This document shows positions 27,758-36,568 of a stretch of DNA of 64,000 nt, one piece after another. The stretch lies in NCBI RefSeq assembly GCF_022346005.1, contig NZ_JAKRMY010000003.1, positions 62,001 to 126,000 on the forward strand, in the 5' to 3' direction. Within the stretch, counting starts at the first letter, position 1, and each line of letters begins with the position of its first letter. Made by a program: the position numbers and the translations under genes. The DNA is from Corynebacterium sp. ACRPS (GTDB lineage: Bacteria > Actinomycetota > Actinomycetes > Mycobacteriales > Mycobacteriaceae). The notes under the pieces were generated by a model. That model had not been told where the DNA came from. It made no database searches and was given only the letters and a program-made list of their open reading frames with translations.

Positions 27758-29335
27758 CTACTTCTGTTCTGGCTTTACCAGCGGGAAGAGCACGGTCTCG
27801 CGGATGCCGAGGCCGGTCAGGGCCATGAGCAGGCGGTCCATGCCCATACCGGTACCGGCCGTGGGCGGCATGCCCTGTTCCATTGCGGCGAGGAAGTCCT
27901 CGTCCAAGACCATGGCTTCCTCATCGCCGCCGGCGGCTAGGCGGGCCTGATCCTCAAAGCGCTCGCGCTGGACGACGGGATCGACAAGCTCCGAATAGCC
28001 GGTGGCCAGCTCGAAGCCGCGCACGTACAGGTCCCACTTTTCGGTCACGCCGGGCTCGGAACGGTGCTGGCGGGTTAGCGGGGAGGTCTCCACCGGGAAG
28101 TTCTTCACAAAGATGGGGCCTTCCAGTTGGTCCTCGCACAGGACCTCCCAGATTTCCTCCACCAGCTTGCCGTGGCCCCAGCCTTCCCCCTTCGGCACGT
28201 CGAGGCCGATGACCTTGGCAATTCCCTTCAGGGTCTCCACGTCGGTATCGATGGTGACCTCCGGCTGACCGGGGAACTTGCGCTGCAAGGCCTCGTTCAG
28301 GGAAGGATACATCTCGATTTCGGGCCATTGCTCGCCGCCGAAGTCGAAATCGGTGCCGTCGGCAAGCGTGACGGTGGTGGAACCAAAGACCTCGCGAGCC
28401 ACGGACTGGATGGACTCGCGGGTCATGCGGGCGCAATCATTGTAATCGCCCCAGGCGGCGTAGGTCTCCAGCATGGCGAACTCCGGCGAGTGGGAGCGGT
28501 CCACGCCCTCATTGCGGAAGTTGCGGTTGATTTCAAAGACGCGGTCGATGCCACCGACGACGGCGCGCTTCAAGTACAGCTCCGGGGCAATGCGCAGGTA
28601 GAGGTCAATATCGAGCGCATTGGAGTGGGTGATAAACGGGCGAGCGGCCGCACCACCGTGCAGGGTCTGCAGCATCGGGGTTTCGATCTCTACAAAGTCC
28701 TGGCTTTCCAGGTAATTGCGCAGCGCGCGCATGACCTTCACGCGCACCATGGCGTTCTTGCGGGCCTCTTCGCGGATAATGAGGTCGTTATAGCGCTGGC
28801 GCACGCGGGTATCTTCAGCCATATCCGCGAAGGACACCGGCAGCGGGCGCAGGGACTTGGCCGCCATGGTCCATTCCTCAGCCATGATGGACAGCTCGCC
28901 GCGGCGGGAAGCAACCACGTGGCCGCTAACGGAGATGAAGTCGCCCAAGTCCACGTCGGACTTCCAGGCATCGAGGCGCTCCTTGCCCACCTTGGCCTGC
29001 GAAAGCATAGCCTGCATCTGGGTGCCATCGCCGTCCTGCAAGGTGGCAAAGCACAGCTTACCGGTATTGCGCATGAAGATAAGGCGGCCAGCGATGGCGT
29101 GGGTGACCTCGGTTTCCTCGCCGGGCTCCAGGTAGGTCACGCCCTCTTCATTGCCCGGCTCTTCGCCCTCGGCCACTACGCGGAAATCATGGCGCAGTTC
29201 CTTAAGCGCGATGGTGCGCTCGACGGATACCGGGTAGGCCTCCACGCCGGATTCGAGCAGGCGGTCGCGCTTTTCGCGGCGGATGCGCAGCTGCTCAGGG
29301 ACATCGTTTACTTCAGTATTCTTCTGCTCGCTCAC
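27758..29335 (-). CDS. lysS: Lysyl-tRNA synthetase, class II
   Basis: 525-aa class II synthetase. The open frame extends to 29434, but homology begins with [25 protein letters not shown], so the GTG at 29335 is chosen. The anticodon-binding OB fold has [22 protein letters not shown]; class II motif 2 is [18 protein letters not shown]; motif 3 is [15 protein letters not shown] near the C-terminus. On the minus strand TACCCT lies 8 nt before the GTG with no ribosome site, another candidate leaderless start. The region just behind this promoter is duplicated at 36359, marking the edges of an inserted segment. A strong terminator follows. Confidence 0.95.
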   Translation of the reverse strand: MSEQKNTEVNDVPEQLRIRREKRDRLLESGVEAYPVSVERTIALKELRHDFRVVAEGEEPGNEEGVTYLEPGEETEVTHAIAGRLIFMRNTGKLCFATLQDGDGTQMQAMLSQAKVGKERLDAWKSDVDLGDFISVSGHVVASRRGELSIMAEEWTMAAKSLRPLPVSFADMAEDTRVRQRYNDLIIREEARKNAMVRVKVMRALRNYLESQDFVEIETPMLQTLHGGAAARPFITHSNALDIDLYLRIAPELYLKRAVVGGIDRVFEINRNFRNEGVDRSHSPEFAMLETYAAWGDYNDCARMTRESIQSVAREVFGSTTVTLADGTDFDFGGEQWPEIEMYPSLNEALQRKFPGQPEVTIDTDVETLKGIAKVIGLDVPKGEGWGHGKLVEEIWEVLCEDQLEGPIFVKNFPVETSPLTRQHRSEPGVTEKWDLYVRGFELATGYSELVDPVVQRERFEDQARLAAGGDEEAMVLDEDFLAAMEQGMPPTAGTGMGMDRLLMALTGLGIRETVLFPLVKPEQK

Positions 29336-29647
29336 GTTAGCCAAGGGTAGTCGATCCCGCCCGCTACCCGCGATTTGGCCCAGCCATGTCTGCCAAAGCA
29401 ACGAAAGAGCGCACAGACAGCAAGTACACACCATGACGCTGTATCGACCGAGAACATTAACGATTCCTACAAAATATCGTTTAACCCTCGTTTAAGCCTG
29501 CGCTTCCCCACCTATAAAAAGAATCCGGCCCTGAGATACTGACTCAACGCCGGTATTCTGTAGCTGCGGGTACTGTCCCGCTCTATAGCTAAGTTTTTAT
29601 ACCTATTCTAAAAGGAAAACAAGTGTGTGATGCCTAAACTGACATAT
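29336..29647. other. lysS upstream region and orphaned start signals
   Basis: Near lysS it holds its probable promoter and the left copy of the island direct repeat (from 29354). Farther out the DNA becomes AT-rich: TATACCTATTC, a ribosome-site-like AAAAGGAAAAC (about 29610-29620) and then GTG/ATG codons (29623, 29630) followed at once by stops at the IS3 end. This may be the truncated head of a gene cut by the IS. Confidence 0.5.
29354..29405. repeat. Left direct repeat bounding the accessory segment
   Basis: Thirty bases from 29354 to 29383 (ATCCCGCCCG ... TTTGGCCCAG) are identical, in the same orientation, to 36359-36388; similarity with mismatches continues for about 20 bp (ATGTC/TGCCAA versus ATGTC/CGCCAA). 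This copy is the region immediately upstream of the lysS promoter. Confidence 0.85.
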
Positions 29648-30356
29648 TGAAGTGTCCCAGGTTTTGTTCCGTTTGAGTAGATGGGAAAATCTGGAACATG
29701 CCAAGAAAAATTTTGATCAGGATTTAAAGGACCGTGTGGTTCGTCTTGTAGAGGACCGCATCGTGGCGGAAAACATGTCAATGCGCCCCGCATGCTAGGC
29801 AGTAGCTTCAAAGTTGGGGGTTTCATGGCACACAGCTCGTCAATGGACTTAAGCCTGCTCGCCGTGCAGGAAGAACCCCAGAACCTGTTCCTGAAGACGT
29901 GGCTGCCGAAAATGCCAGGCTACGCCGCGAAAATCACCAGCTTCGAGATACCAACGAGTTGCTGAAGGCCGCGTCAGCTTTTTCGCCTCACGACCAGGCC
30001 CCAAGCCTCGATTATGATCCGGTTCATCGATAAATACCGGAATCATTTCTCTGTCGAGTTCATCTGCACTGGCGTTAAGAGAATAACCGGGCTGGCGGGT
30101 TTATCACCTCGCGTGGTTATCGCCAGTCCAAAGCCCGAGGGCTTAAGTGCTCGTCGCCTTCGTGACGGTTGTGCTAATTGAACGCATTAGTGCTATTCAT
30201 CGGGATAATGACGGTGTCTTAGGCGTGCGGACAATGTGGCATGCACTTCACCGTGATGGAATCTGTTGTGACCGGCTATTTGGTAGCAGTGTCGTGACCA
30301 TCCGGTAGCGCTTGAGTGTGAAACCGGTAGCAGTTCACAATGCTCGGGACACTTCA
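29648..30356 (+). mobile_element. Decayed IS3-family element
   Basis: About 709 bp, roughly half the usual IS3 length. The left end begins TGAAGTGTCCCAG (29648) and the right end finishes GGGACACTTCA (30346-30356), imperfect inverted repeats. Inside, an OrfA start at 29698 reads MPRKIFDQDLKDRVVRLVED, then after frame breaks the coiled-coil end of OrfA (ENARLRRENHQLRDTNELLKAASAFF), the OrfB start (IRFIDKYRNHFSVEFIC) and an OrfB HTH_21-like piece (IERISAIHRDNDGVLGVRTMWHALHRDGI). The DDE catalytic core is absent, so it cannot move by itself. Confidence 0.82.
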
Positions 30357-30674
30357 TTCCGGGAGATACACCGCTCGGGTGCGGCACGTACCGGAAGGAC
30401 TCCGGTTACGACGGATTACCGTGCGGTGATAGCGCTGTCAGATGCGAGGTTTTGGTACCGGTGTACTGGGGACTCGGTACTGCTGTGTTCTGGGTAGTTG
30501 GTACTGCGGCGGGCCGACGGAGTCGGCTCGGCTGTTTCCTTTATTCGTCCGGTTCTATTGGGGAGGTGGCTTTGCGCATGTCAAAGTCTCCTATGCAGAT
30601 TCGGTGGCCGCTATTGAGAGAGTGTCTAATGGTTTGTGTGTAGGTTCCCAACCTGCATAAGGAGATAAGCCAGA
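30357..30674. other. Sequence between two transposase remnants
   Basis: 318 bp with no recognisable gene. Short frames (60-70 codons) are Trp/Gly/Val-rich and lack motifs. GAGAGAGTGTCTAATGG followed by TTTGTGTGTAGGTTCC near 30616-30648 resembles the terminal repeat of IS256-family elements and probably marks the left end of the next remnant. Confidence 0.5.
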
Positions 30675-31080
30675 ATGACTAGTGTGGCACGACGAGATCT
30701 AAGTTGATAAGGCCAAGATTGATGCGATTGAAAAGAAGCTTCTTGCTAACCCTGAAATCGCGAAACTGATTGATGACCTAGGCACGTCTACAACGGATGC
30801 CAACGACCTGGTTCGGGGCATGTTGCAAGTCTCGATCACTAGAGGTTTAAATGCTGAGATGGATGCCCACCTTGGCTATGAGCCCGGCGATGGGGAAGGC
30901 AAAGCTGCTGCTGGAACAGACAATTACCGCAACGGCACCTACCCGAAAACCGTGGATTCTAACTACAGGCCAGTGACCGTTGGTGTGCCGAGAGATCGGG
31001 CTGGAACATTCTTGCTGACTATGGTCCCTAAGGAGTTGTCAAAAGTTAAGTGCGCGGTTCGAGTCGACCTCGTGGCCTAG
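30675..31080 (+). pseudogene. IS256 (Mutator)-family transposase, N-terminal remnant
   Basis: The ATG at 30675 opens MTSVARRDL, but the frame must shift by +1 near 30702 to reach VDKAKIDAIEKKLLANPEIAKLIDDL. The following part (LVRGMLQVSITRGLNAEMDAHLGYEPGD, then NYRNGTYPKTVDSNYRPVTVGVPRDRAGTF) is typical of the Mutator transposase N-terminal domain. Homology stops at about 31035 (TMVPKEL), after which an unrelated tail runs to a TAG. The catalytic region is missing, so this is a frameshifted and truncated relic. Confidence 0.85.
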
Positions 31081-31106
31081 ATCGTTTTCCATTACTACGT
31101 GTTCCT

Positions 31107-31928
31107 TTAAAGAGTTTTATCTTCTTCCTTCTGGGGTCCAAAAAGTTCAGGAGCGTGAACGGAAATGGGTATGGGGAAGCGTCGACCGGTAGATGGATCA
31201 GTCATCTCTAGGCACTCAACATGGAAGGTTTCGCGTACGAGTTCAGCGGTCATAACTTCCTCGGTGGGCCCTTCGGCCACAATGCGCCCCTCACGCATAG
31301 CTACGATTCGATCGGCGTAACGCGCGGCATGGACCATATCGTGGACCACCATGACCACCGTAGTCTCGGCACGGTTAAGATCTCGGATGAGGTCCAAGAT
31401 GGACAATTGGTGCGCGGGGTCGAGGTAAGTAGTTGGCTCATCAAGCAAGGTAATTGGTGTTTCTTGCGCCAACGTCATAGCGAGGAAAACGCGCTGGCGC
31501 TGGCCGCCCGAAAGGTCTGCGGCGGGGGTATCAAGCAGCTCGCTCACCCCAGCACGTCTGGCTGCACGCTCAACCGCTTCATGATCTCCGGCCCGCATCG
31601 TTGCTAGCGCCCCCGTATAGGGATAGCGGCCGTAGCCGATGACATCGCGCACTACTACACCTTCCGGGGCCACGGGGTGTTGTGGCAGGAAAGAAACTTC
31701 CCGGGCAAAAGCGCGCGAGGAATACTCGCTGATATCTTTTCCTAAGAGGTAGGCTGCACCTGAGCTGGGTGTAAGTTGGCGGCCCAAGGTCTTGAGAAGC
31801 GTCGACTTACCGCAGCCATTTGGCCCGATAAGGGCAGTTACTTGACCGCTGGCTAAGTGGAGATTTACATTCTTAACCACATCTGGACCACCGTAGCCCA
31901 CGGTTAATGCGCTACACGTCAGTGTCAT
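31107..31928 (-). CDS. Iron-siderophore ABC transporter, ATP-binding protein
   Basis: 273-aa FepC/FhuC-type ATPase. The frame extends upstream, but MTLTCSALTVGYGG at 31928 is the family start, two bases after the permease stop region. Walker A is GPNGCGKSTLLKTL, the signature LSGGQRQRVFLAM, Walker B ITLLDEPTTYLD, and the switch His VVMVVHDM. The FepC-type SFLPQHPVAPEGVVVRDVIGYGRYPY segment supports iron-chelate specificity. It is the last gene of a four-gene operon whose leader carries a DtxR-like box. The whole operon lies in the accessory segment between transposase remnants. Confidence 0.93.
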   Translation of the reverse strand: MTLTCSALTVGYGGPDVVKNVNLHLASGQVTALIGPNGCGKSTLLKTLGRQLTPSSGAAYLLGKDISEYSSRAFAREVSFLPQHPVAPEGVVVRDVIGYGRYPYTGALATMRAGDHEAVERAARRAGVSELLDTPAADLSGGQRQRVFLAMTLAQETPITLLDEPTTYLDPAHQLSILDLIRDLNRAETTVVMVVHDMVHAARYADRIVAMREGRIVAEGPTEEVMTAELVRETFHVECLEMTDPSTGRRFPIPISVHAPELFGPQKEEDKTL

Positions 31929-31930
31929 GT

Positions 31931-32914
31931 CTAGCCTCCGTTTCGCACTCGGGTGAGCCGAGTCAATAAGAAAATGAAGTAAGGTGCGCCAATCAACGCG
32001 ATGAGCGCACCGACGGGAATTTCCGTGGGCGCAAAGGCCCACCGGCCTACCGAATCGCATGCGGTGACAAGGACCGCGCCGCCGAGCGCCGCCACGGGTA
32101 TTTGCCGGCGCAGATTCGTACCGACCACCAAACGGGCAGCATGTGGGACGATAAGCCCGGCGAACCCCAAGACCCCAGCCGCAGCAACCCCTGCGGCGCC
32201 GAGGATGACGGCCAAGGCGATGGCTACGAGGCGCCACGTCCTAGTCCTAACACCGATACCGGCCATGGTGGAATCATCCAGCGCCAGCATATCCAGGTGT
32301 TTTGCCACCACCATCGCAACGGTTAGGGCGAAAAGGATAAAGGGGGCGACAATAGTGGCATCGCCAAGCGAGCGGGCGTAAAGCGAACCTTTCAGCCATG
32401 TCATGGCCGCGCCCGCTTCTGGGGCGGCGCGCACCAGCAACAGTTCGGTGATTGCGCCCAGCCCAAACGATACCGCTACCCCGGTAAGCGGCAGGCGTAC
32501 CGGATCACTCGCCCCACGTCCAGCGAGGAGGAGAACCAGCGCAGTTCCCGCCAACGCGCCGATAAAGACAATAAAAGTCAACAGATGGGCCGGCAGGGCA
32601 CCTGCTCCCATGAGTACCGCAACGGCCGCGAGTCCACCGCCGGAGGTAATACCCACCGTATCTGGTGCAGCCAAGGGGTTGCGCAGCGCAGATTGCAATA
32701 GGCAGCCGGACACGGCCATGGCAACGCCTGCGCATATACCCACCAAGATCCGCGGGGCGCGGTACTTCCAGATGAGCGGCTCTCCGGTAACGAAGGCGGT
32801 GATCACCTCGCCCGGCGGTTTCATCACCGCACCGACGCCCATGCCGATGATTGCGCTCAACGCCAACGCCAGGATGAGTACTACTAGCACCCCAACAAAT
32901 CTCTTATGCCGCAT
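31931..32914 (-). CDS. Iron-siderophore ABC transporter, permease (FecCD family)
   Basis: 327-aa permease with about nine or ten transmembrane segments. The start at 32914 has a strong GGAGGAGG site and overlaps the previous permease gene by 11 bp; the longer frame to 32935 would lack one. Family signatures include RAPRILVGICAGVAMAVSGCLLQSALRNPLAAPDTVGITSGG and the C-terminal GFAGLIVPHAARLVVG. It pairs with the adjacent permease as a heterodimer importing ferric siderophore captured by the lipoprotein gene at the head of the operon. Confidence 0.93.
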   Translation of the reverse strand: MRHKRFVGVLVVLILALALSAIIGMGVGAVMKPPGEVITAFVTGEPLIWKYRAPRILVGICAGVAMAVSGCLLQSALRNPLAAPDTVGITSGGGLAAVAVLMGAGALPAHLLTFIVFIGALAGTALVLLLAGRGASDPVRLPLTGVAVSFGLGAITELLLVRAAPEAGAAMTWLKGSLYARSLGDATIVAPFILFALTVAMVVAKHLDMLALDDSTMAGIGVRTRTWRLVAIALAVILGAAGVAAAGVLGFAGLIVPHAARLVVGTNLRRQIPVAALGGAVLVTACDSVGRWAFAPTEIPVGALIALIGAPYFIFLLTRLTRVRNGG

Positions 32915-33866
32915 GCTTCCTCCTCCCCAGCGCATGGACGGACCACAACACTAATGGCATGCCAGCCAAAGAAGTCACGATGCCCACTGGGGTCTCGGCC
33001 GGCGCCCAGATTGCCTGGCCAATCAAATCAGCTACTAGGAGCACCGCCCCTCCAACAATTCCAGCCACGCACAGCCCCGTGCGGTGATGCGGACCACATA
33101 CGCGCCACGCAACTGCTGCGGCCATTAACCCCAAGAACCCAATCGGCCCAGTCGCGGCCACCGCCGGAGCAATGAGCACTACCGCCGCCACAATGGCAGC
33201 CAACCGAATTCGCTCCGGCTTCGCGCCTACAGCACCGGCCACGGCATCACCAGCTACGAGTAAGTCCAATCTTTTCGCGCTGACTAAGGTCAAGGGCACC
33301 ACGACCAGCACGGAAACCAGCGCGGGGGTAATATCAACCAGGCGCACTCCGGCAAGCCGCCCAGAAAGCCATGACATCACCGTAGCCAGTTGAGCCTCAT
33401 CGATCACTAGGAAAATGGAGGTCAAAGCGCTACACAGCGTGGAAACGGCAACGCCAACGAGCACCATGCGCTGGATCTCACCGCTCTTACCGACGCCCAC
33501 AGTCACCCCCACAGCAATCCCTGCGCCCAACAGTGCGCCGGGCAGCTGATCGACGCTCGAGGTTTCGCTTCCTATAAACATTGCGGTTGCGACTGCACCG
33601 AGTGCCGCACCGGAGTTCACACCAGTAATGGACGGATCGGCAAGCGGGTTCGCGGTGGCCGTGCGCAGCAATAGCCCACCCACACCTAACGCGATACCAA
33701 CCACCGTGGTAGCAAGGAGGCGGTCAAAAGCCACGCTATGTAGCTCTTCTTCCAGCCACGGGGCATCAACTGGCACCTGAACATGGCGAAGCTGCCACCA
33801 CCACACGAACACGACGGCAGCGGTGGCAAGGACCAAGCAGGAACCGGTTTTAGTTCGTAGTGCCAC
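32904..33866 (-). CDS. Iron-siderophore ABC transporter, permease (FecCD family)
   Basis: 320-aa permease, paralogous to its neighbour. Signatures: DRLLATTVVGIALGVGGLLLRTATANPLADPSITGVNSG and the weaker C-terminal GFLGLMAAAVAWRVCGPHHR, where the usual VPH is replaced. Its ATG overlaps the stop codon of the binding-protein gene at 33866, and its own end overlaps the second permease, so the operon is translationally coupled throughout. The motif LADPSITG is normal for this family. Confidence 0.92.
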   Translation of the reverse strand: MALRTKTGSCLVLATAAVVFVWWWQLRHVQVPVDAPWLEEELHSVAFDRLLATTVVGIALGVGGLLLRTATANPLADPSITGVNSGAALGAVATAMFIGSETSSVDQLPGALLGAGIAVGVTVGVGKSGEIQRMVLVGVAVSTLCSALTSIFLVIDEAQLATVMSWLSGRLAGVRLVDITPALVSVLVVVPLTLVSAKRLDLLVAGDAVAGAVGAKPERIRLAAIVAAVVLIAPAVAATGPIGFLGLMAAAVAWRVCGPHHRTGLCVAGIVGGAVLLVADLIGQAIWAPAETPVGIVTSLAGMPLVLWSVHALGRRKHAA

Positions 33867-34738
33867 TACTTTTCAGCTGTAATAATGTCATCGAGCATGT
33901 GCTCAGCAGAAAGCGGCCCGCGGGCGCGTGACCAGATATCTTGGTCTACTTCTACGATGTCACCGCTCCCTTTAGCATAGGGCGTCTTCTTAAACGCATC
34001 GACGTCCTTGTACATAAAGACCCGGTCAGCCTTCATACCGGGGAGCTTATCGCCAGTCAGTTCCGCTACATCGGTCTTGGATTCGATGGATGACTTCTCA
34101 CCTTCAAAGGCGTAGTCATAGCCCACCTCACTCAGCAGGGACTGGGGGAAGGAAGGATTGACCCAGGTATAGAGCAGCTCGCTGGACCAACCGGCCACAA
34201 CAGCACGGCTGCCTGCCTTTACCGTGTCCTTAGTCTGAGCGATCTTGTCCTCGATGCGCTGACGGACCTCTTTGGCCTTTTCCTCTTTGCCAAGCTTGGC
34301 CGCGATCTCATCCATCGAATCCAGCACGTCCGAGTAAGTCTCATCTGAGTAGGATTCGGTATCCGCAATCTCTTCTAGCTGTGGCATGATATTGGCCTGG
34401 CGGGTAGGGCTAGCCAGGATCAGATCTGGCTCCAAGGATTGGATAACCTCTAGGTTCGGTTGTTTGGCTTGACCCACTGAGGTGGCCTGCTCCAGCTGGC
34501 CCTTTAAGGTGGTCGGCGCTTCCGATTTACCGATTTCCACGATTCCCACTGGGTCCACATCGAGAGCCTTGAGGATTTCCTCGTAGCGCCAATCGAGCGC
34601 CACAACTCGCTCGATCTTCTTATCTCCGTTCTCTTCCGTAGAAGAAGAATCAGAAGAACACGCCACAAGGCCTGCCCCTAGAGCTAAGGCGAATACGAGC
34701 GCGAGAACTACACGCCCTTTTGTAAACGATTTTAGCAT
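33866..34738 (-). CDS. Iron-siderophore-binding lipoprotein
   Basis: 290-aa FecB/FhuD-type periplasmic-binding domain protein with a lipoprotein signal (LVFALALGAGLVACSSDSSS, Cys near residue 27). Conserved features are RVVALDWRYEEILKALDVDPVGIV and LEPDLILAS. It contains an unusually acidic, Lys-rich helical centre (DEIAAKLGKEEKAKEVRQRIEDKIAQTK) that forms the inter-lobe helix of this class. First gene of the operon. A 19-bp DtxR-like sequence (34732-34750) overlaps its start codon, pointing to iron repression. The ligand siderophore cannot be deduced. Confidence 0.92.
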   Translation of the reverse strand: MLKSFTKGRVVLALVFALALGAGLVACSSDSSSTEENGDKKIERVVALDWRYEEILKALDVDPVGIVEIGKSEAPTTLKGQLEQATSVGQAKQPNLEVIQSLEPDLILASPTRQANIMPQLEEIADTESYSDETYSDVLDSMDEIAAKLGKEEKAKEVRQRIEDKIAQTKDTVKAGSRAVVAGWSSELLYTWVNPSFPQSLLSEVGYDYAFEGEKSSIESKTDVAELTGDKLPGMKADRVFMYKDVDAFKKTPYAKGSGDIVEVDQDIWSRARGPLSAEHMLDDIITAEK

Positions 34739-34750
34739 AGCCTTACTTTA
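34732..34750. promoter_or_regulatory. Putative DtxR iron box
   Basis: TTAGCATAGCCTTACTTTA matches the DtxR consensus TTAGGTTAGCCTAACCTAA at 14 of 19 positions by my count, including the central TAGCCT. It overlaps the start codon of the siderophore-binding lipoprotein, so a bound repressor would block initiation of a short-leader or leaderless mRNA. Confidence 0.5.
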
Positions 34751-34833
34751 TATTAATAAGAGTTTACTGTCTAGTGTCAGATGCGAGTGGGGTTGCCCGC
34801 AAATCGTGGACACGTAGTAGAGCTACCTAGCGG

Positions 34834-35338
34834 TTAGGCAGCGATTTTTTCTTCGTTTCTGGTTTGGGTGATGTGATTTTCGAAATCGACAGGGCTGACC
34901 ATCCCAAGGGCGGAGTGCCGGCGCCGACGGTTGTAGACTACTTCAATCCAGTAAGCCACAGCCTGACGCGCAGTATCGCGGGTTGCCCAGCGTTTCCGGT
35001 CGTAGAACTCGGTCTTAAGCGTCGACCAGAACGACTCGGCCATCGCATTATCGAAACACACCCCGGTACGCCCCACGGATTGAGCAACGCCCAGATTGCG
35101 GCACGCCTCCCAGAGTTGTTCGCTGGTAAATTGTGTTCCCCGGTCGGCGTGAAACACCAGCCCGTCAGGAACATCACCGCGCAATGTATACGCCATCCGC
35201 AGGGCCCGTTCGGCCAAACTTGTGTCTTGCACGCTATCCATAGCCCAGCCCAGTACCCTGCGGGAATGACCATCGCGGACCGCGCACAAGTACAACCATC
35301 CTTCACCGGTGCGCAGGTAGGTAATATCCGACATTGAA
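34834..35338 (-). pseudogene. IS3-family transposase OrfB, C-terminal remnant
   Basis: The frame carries the end of an rve integrase core: SDITYLRTGEGWLYLCAVRDGHSRRVLGWAM, GLVFHADRGTQFTS (second Asp), VCFDNAMAESFWSTLKTE (catalytic Glu) and NRRRRHSALGMVSPVDFE. The N-terminal half is lost where a 56-bp inverted-repeat element begins (35335); reading through that element gives a spurious extension to 35418. The end near 34810 (TCGTGGACACG) could be the inverted repeat of this element, which differs from that of the IS3 relic at 29648. Confidence 0.85.
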
Positions 35339-35390
35339 GTGTCCCAGGTTTTGTTCCGTTTGAGTAGATGGGAAAATCTGGGACACTTCA
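35335..35390. mobile_element. 56-bp MITE-like element with perfect 13-bp inverted ends
   Basis: TGAAGTGTCCCAG and CTGGGACACTTCA bound a 30-bp centre. The first 47 bp are identical to the left end of the IS3 relic at 29648-29694, so it is an internally deleted derivative of that element: left end joined directly to right end. It abuts the broken transposase at 34834-35338. Confidence 0.75.
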
Positions 35391-35424
35391 GATCGAAGCT
35401 GCTAGTAGTTACTACCATTAAAGC

Positions 35425-36135
35425 GTGATTACTAACGAACTTCGGGAATTAACAGCCAAAGCAGCCGCCCATGCGCAGCGCTTCCAAGACGGAGGAGACC
35501 ACACCGTAGCCGCAGCTCTCCTGACCAAATCAGGAAAACACGTTCTCGGTTTAAACGCACACCATTTCCTTGGTGGCCCCTGTGGCGAAGTCTCTGCTTT
35601 AGCAAACCATGCCGCTAGTTATCCAGGGGATCCCATCCAAGCAGTAGTCGCCATATATGGACCTACCGGACAAGTAATTTCACCCTGTGGTAAATGCCGC
35701 CAGGTACTTTTTGATGTCGATCCATCTATCCAGTGTATTGTGCGCGGAAGCAACGGCCTCGTTGCGCCCACTGTGGAAGAACTTCTTCCATTCGCGTTTA
35801 ACTTGCAAGACTTGGAAAAAGAGCAGCGCATCTACATGTGGGAAGGCTACGAGGATTCCATTCGGAGCGGAGAAAAGCGTCAAACAATCCGAGTAGATGA
35901 TCCCTTCAATGAAGGAAAAGCCCAAATAGTCTTTGAGAAGGAAACCGGGGAAGTCGTCAGCTTACCCGCACAGGTCACAGCCGTTGTATCTACCCAGCGC
36001 GGGCTGCTGTCGGAAAAGCAAGCTAAAAATGACGGGTTCAATTCTCTATCCGAGCTTCACGAAGCTCTAGATACTCACTACCCCGGATTAGCGGATACAG
36101 ACGAAGTTGACGTTGTAGAATTCGAGCTCCAGTAG
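35425..36135 (+). CDS. Cytidine deaminase fused to a C-terminal ASCH domain
   Basis: 236-aa two-domain protein. Residues 1-125 are a cytidine-deaminase fold: zinc Cys53 and catalytic Glu55 in GGPCGEVSAL, and Cys88/Cys91 in SPCGKCRQVL, the C-x-E / PCxxC pattern of the tetrameric type. Residues about 130-236 resemble an ASCH/PUA-like domain (EQRIYMWEGYEDSIRSGEKRQTIRVDDPF ... DEVDVVEFEL), a fold that binds or hydrolyses modified nucleobases. E. coli YqfB, an ASCH protein, removes acetyl from N4-acetylcytidine, so the fusion might salvage acetylcytidine to uridine; that is inference. Start is GTG. Base composition is visibly AT-richer than the backbone, and the gene lies inside the accessory segment. 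Confidence 0.82.
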   Translation: MITNELRELTAKAAAHAQRFQDGGDHTVAAALLTKSGKHVLGLNAHHFLGGPCGEVSALANHAASYPGDPIQAVVAIYGPTGQVISPCGKCRQVLFDVDPSIQCIVRGSNGLVAPTVEELLPFAFNLQDLEKEQRIYMWEGYEDSIRSGEKRQTIRVDDPFNEGKAQIVFEKETGEVVSLPAQVTAVVSTQRGLLSEKQAKNDGFNSLSELHEALDTHYPGLADTDEVDVVEFELQ

Positions 36136-36568
36136 ACTAGCCAGACCGAAAATCGAATCATTCGCTACCTCGCCAAAAAGCCGCTGTTCGGAAATTTTTG
36201 AGATATTTCGTCAAGATTTACAAGTGCCGCCACCAAAGGGGTCCCAACTGCAGGAAGCGAGATAACGACTCCTCCATAAGTCCAGTCGATTGAGCCTTCG
36301 CCGTTAACCACGGTACTTCGGCACTACTGGCTACATGCCGCGCCAGCAGGGTCCTTTAATCCCGCCCGCTACCCGCGATTTGGCCCAGATATGTCCGCCA
36401 AGCCACGCCGAGCGCGCAAAGGAACGCATAAGCCCCTCCACCGCGTCCACATAGTGGGACACCACCCCCTTAATCCACCCGCACTGCAAGAATTTGTGTG
36501 AACCGTGACATACTGTTCAGACCTGTGATACACAACACCCCACCTTCGACGCGCAAGGAGACACAGCC
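36136..36568. other. Gene-free region between the accessory segment and cstA
   Basis: 433 bp. It holds the right copy of the island direct repeat (36359-36410), then the probable cstA promoter area, where TGTGA half-sites at about 36498 and 36526 (GTGTGAACCGTGACA and CTGTGATACACAA) recall CRP/GlxR operators but neither is a full TGTGA-N6-TCACA. No frame here has coding character. Confidence 0.7.
36359..36410. repeat. Right direct repeat bounding the accessory segment
   Basis: 36359-36388 is identical to 29354-29383 in the same orientation, with weaker similarity continuing to about 36410. Here the repeat is not attached to lysS and has no gene of its own. Confidence 0.85.

Noticed and set aside
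30442..30660. Two overlapping 63-72-codon frames between transposase relics
   Set aside because: No motifs, atypical composition and lying in relic DNA.
36490..36540. Full GlxR (CRP) operator before cstA
   Set aside because: Only TGTGA half-sites with imperfect partners are visible, so it is mentioned in the gap entry but not called.
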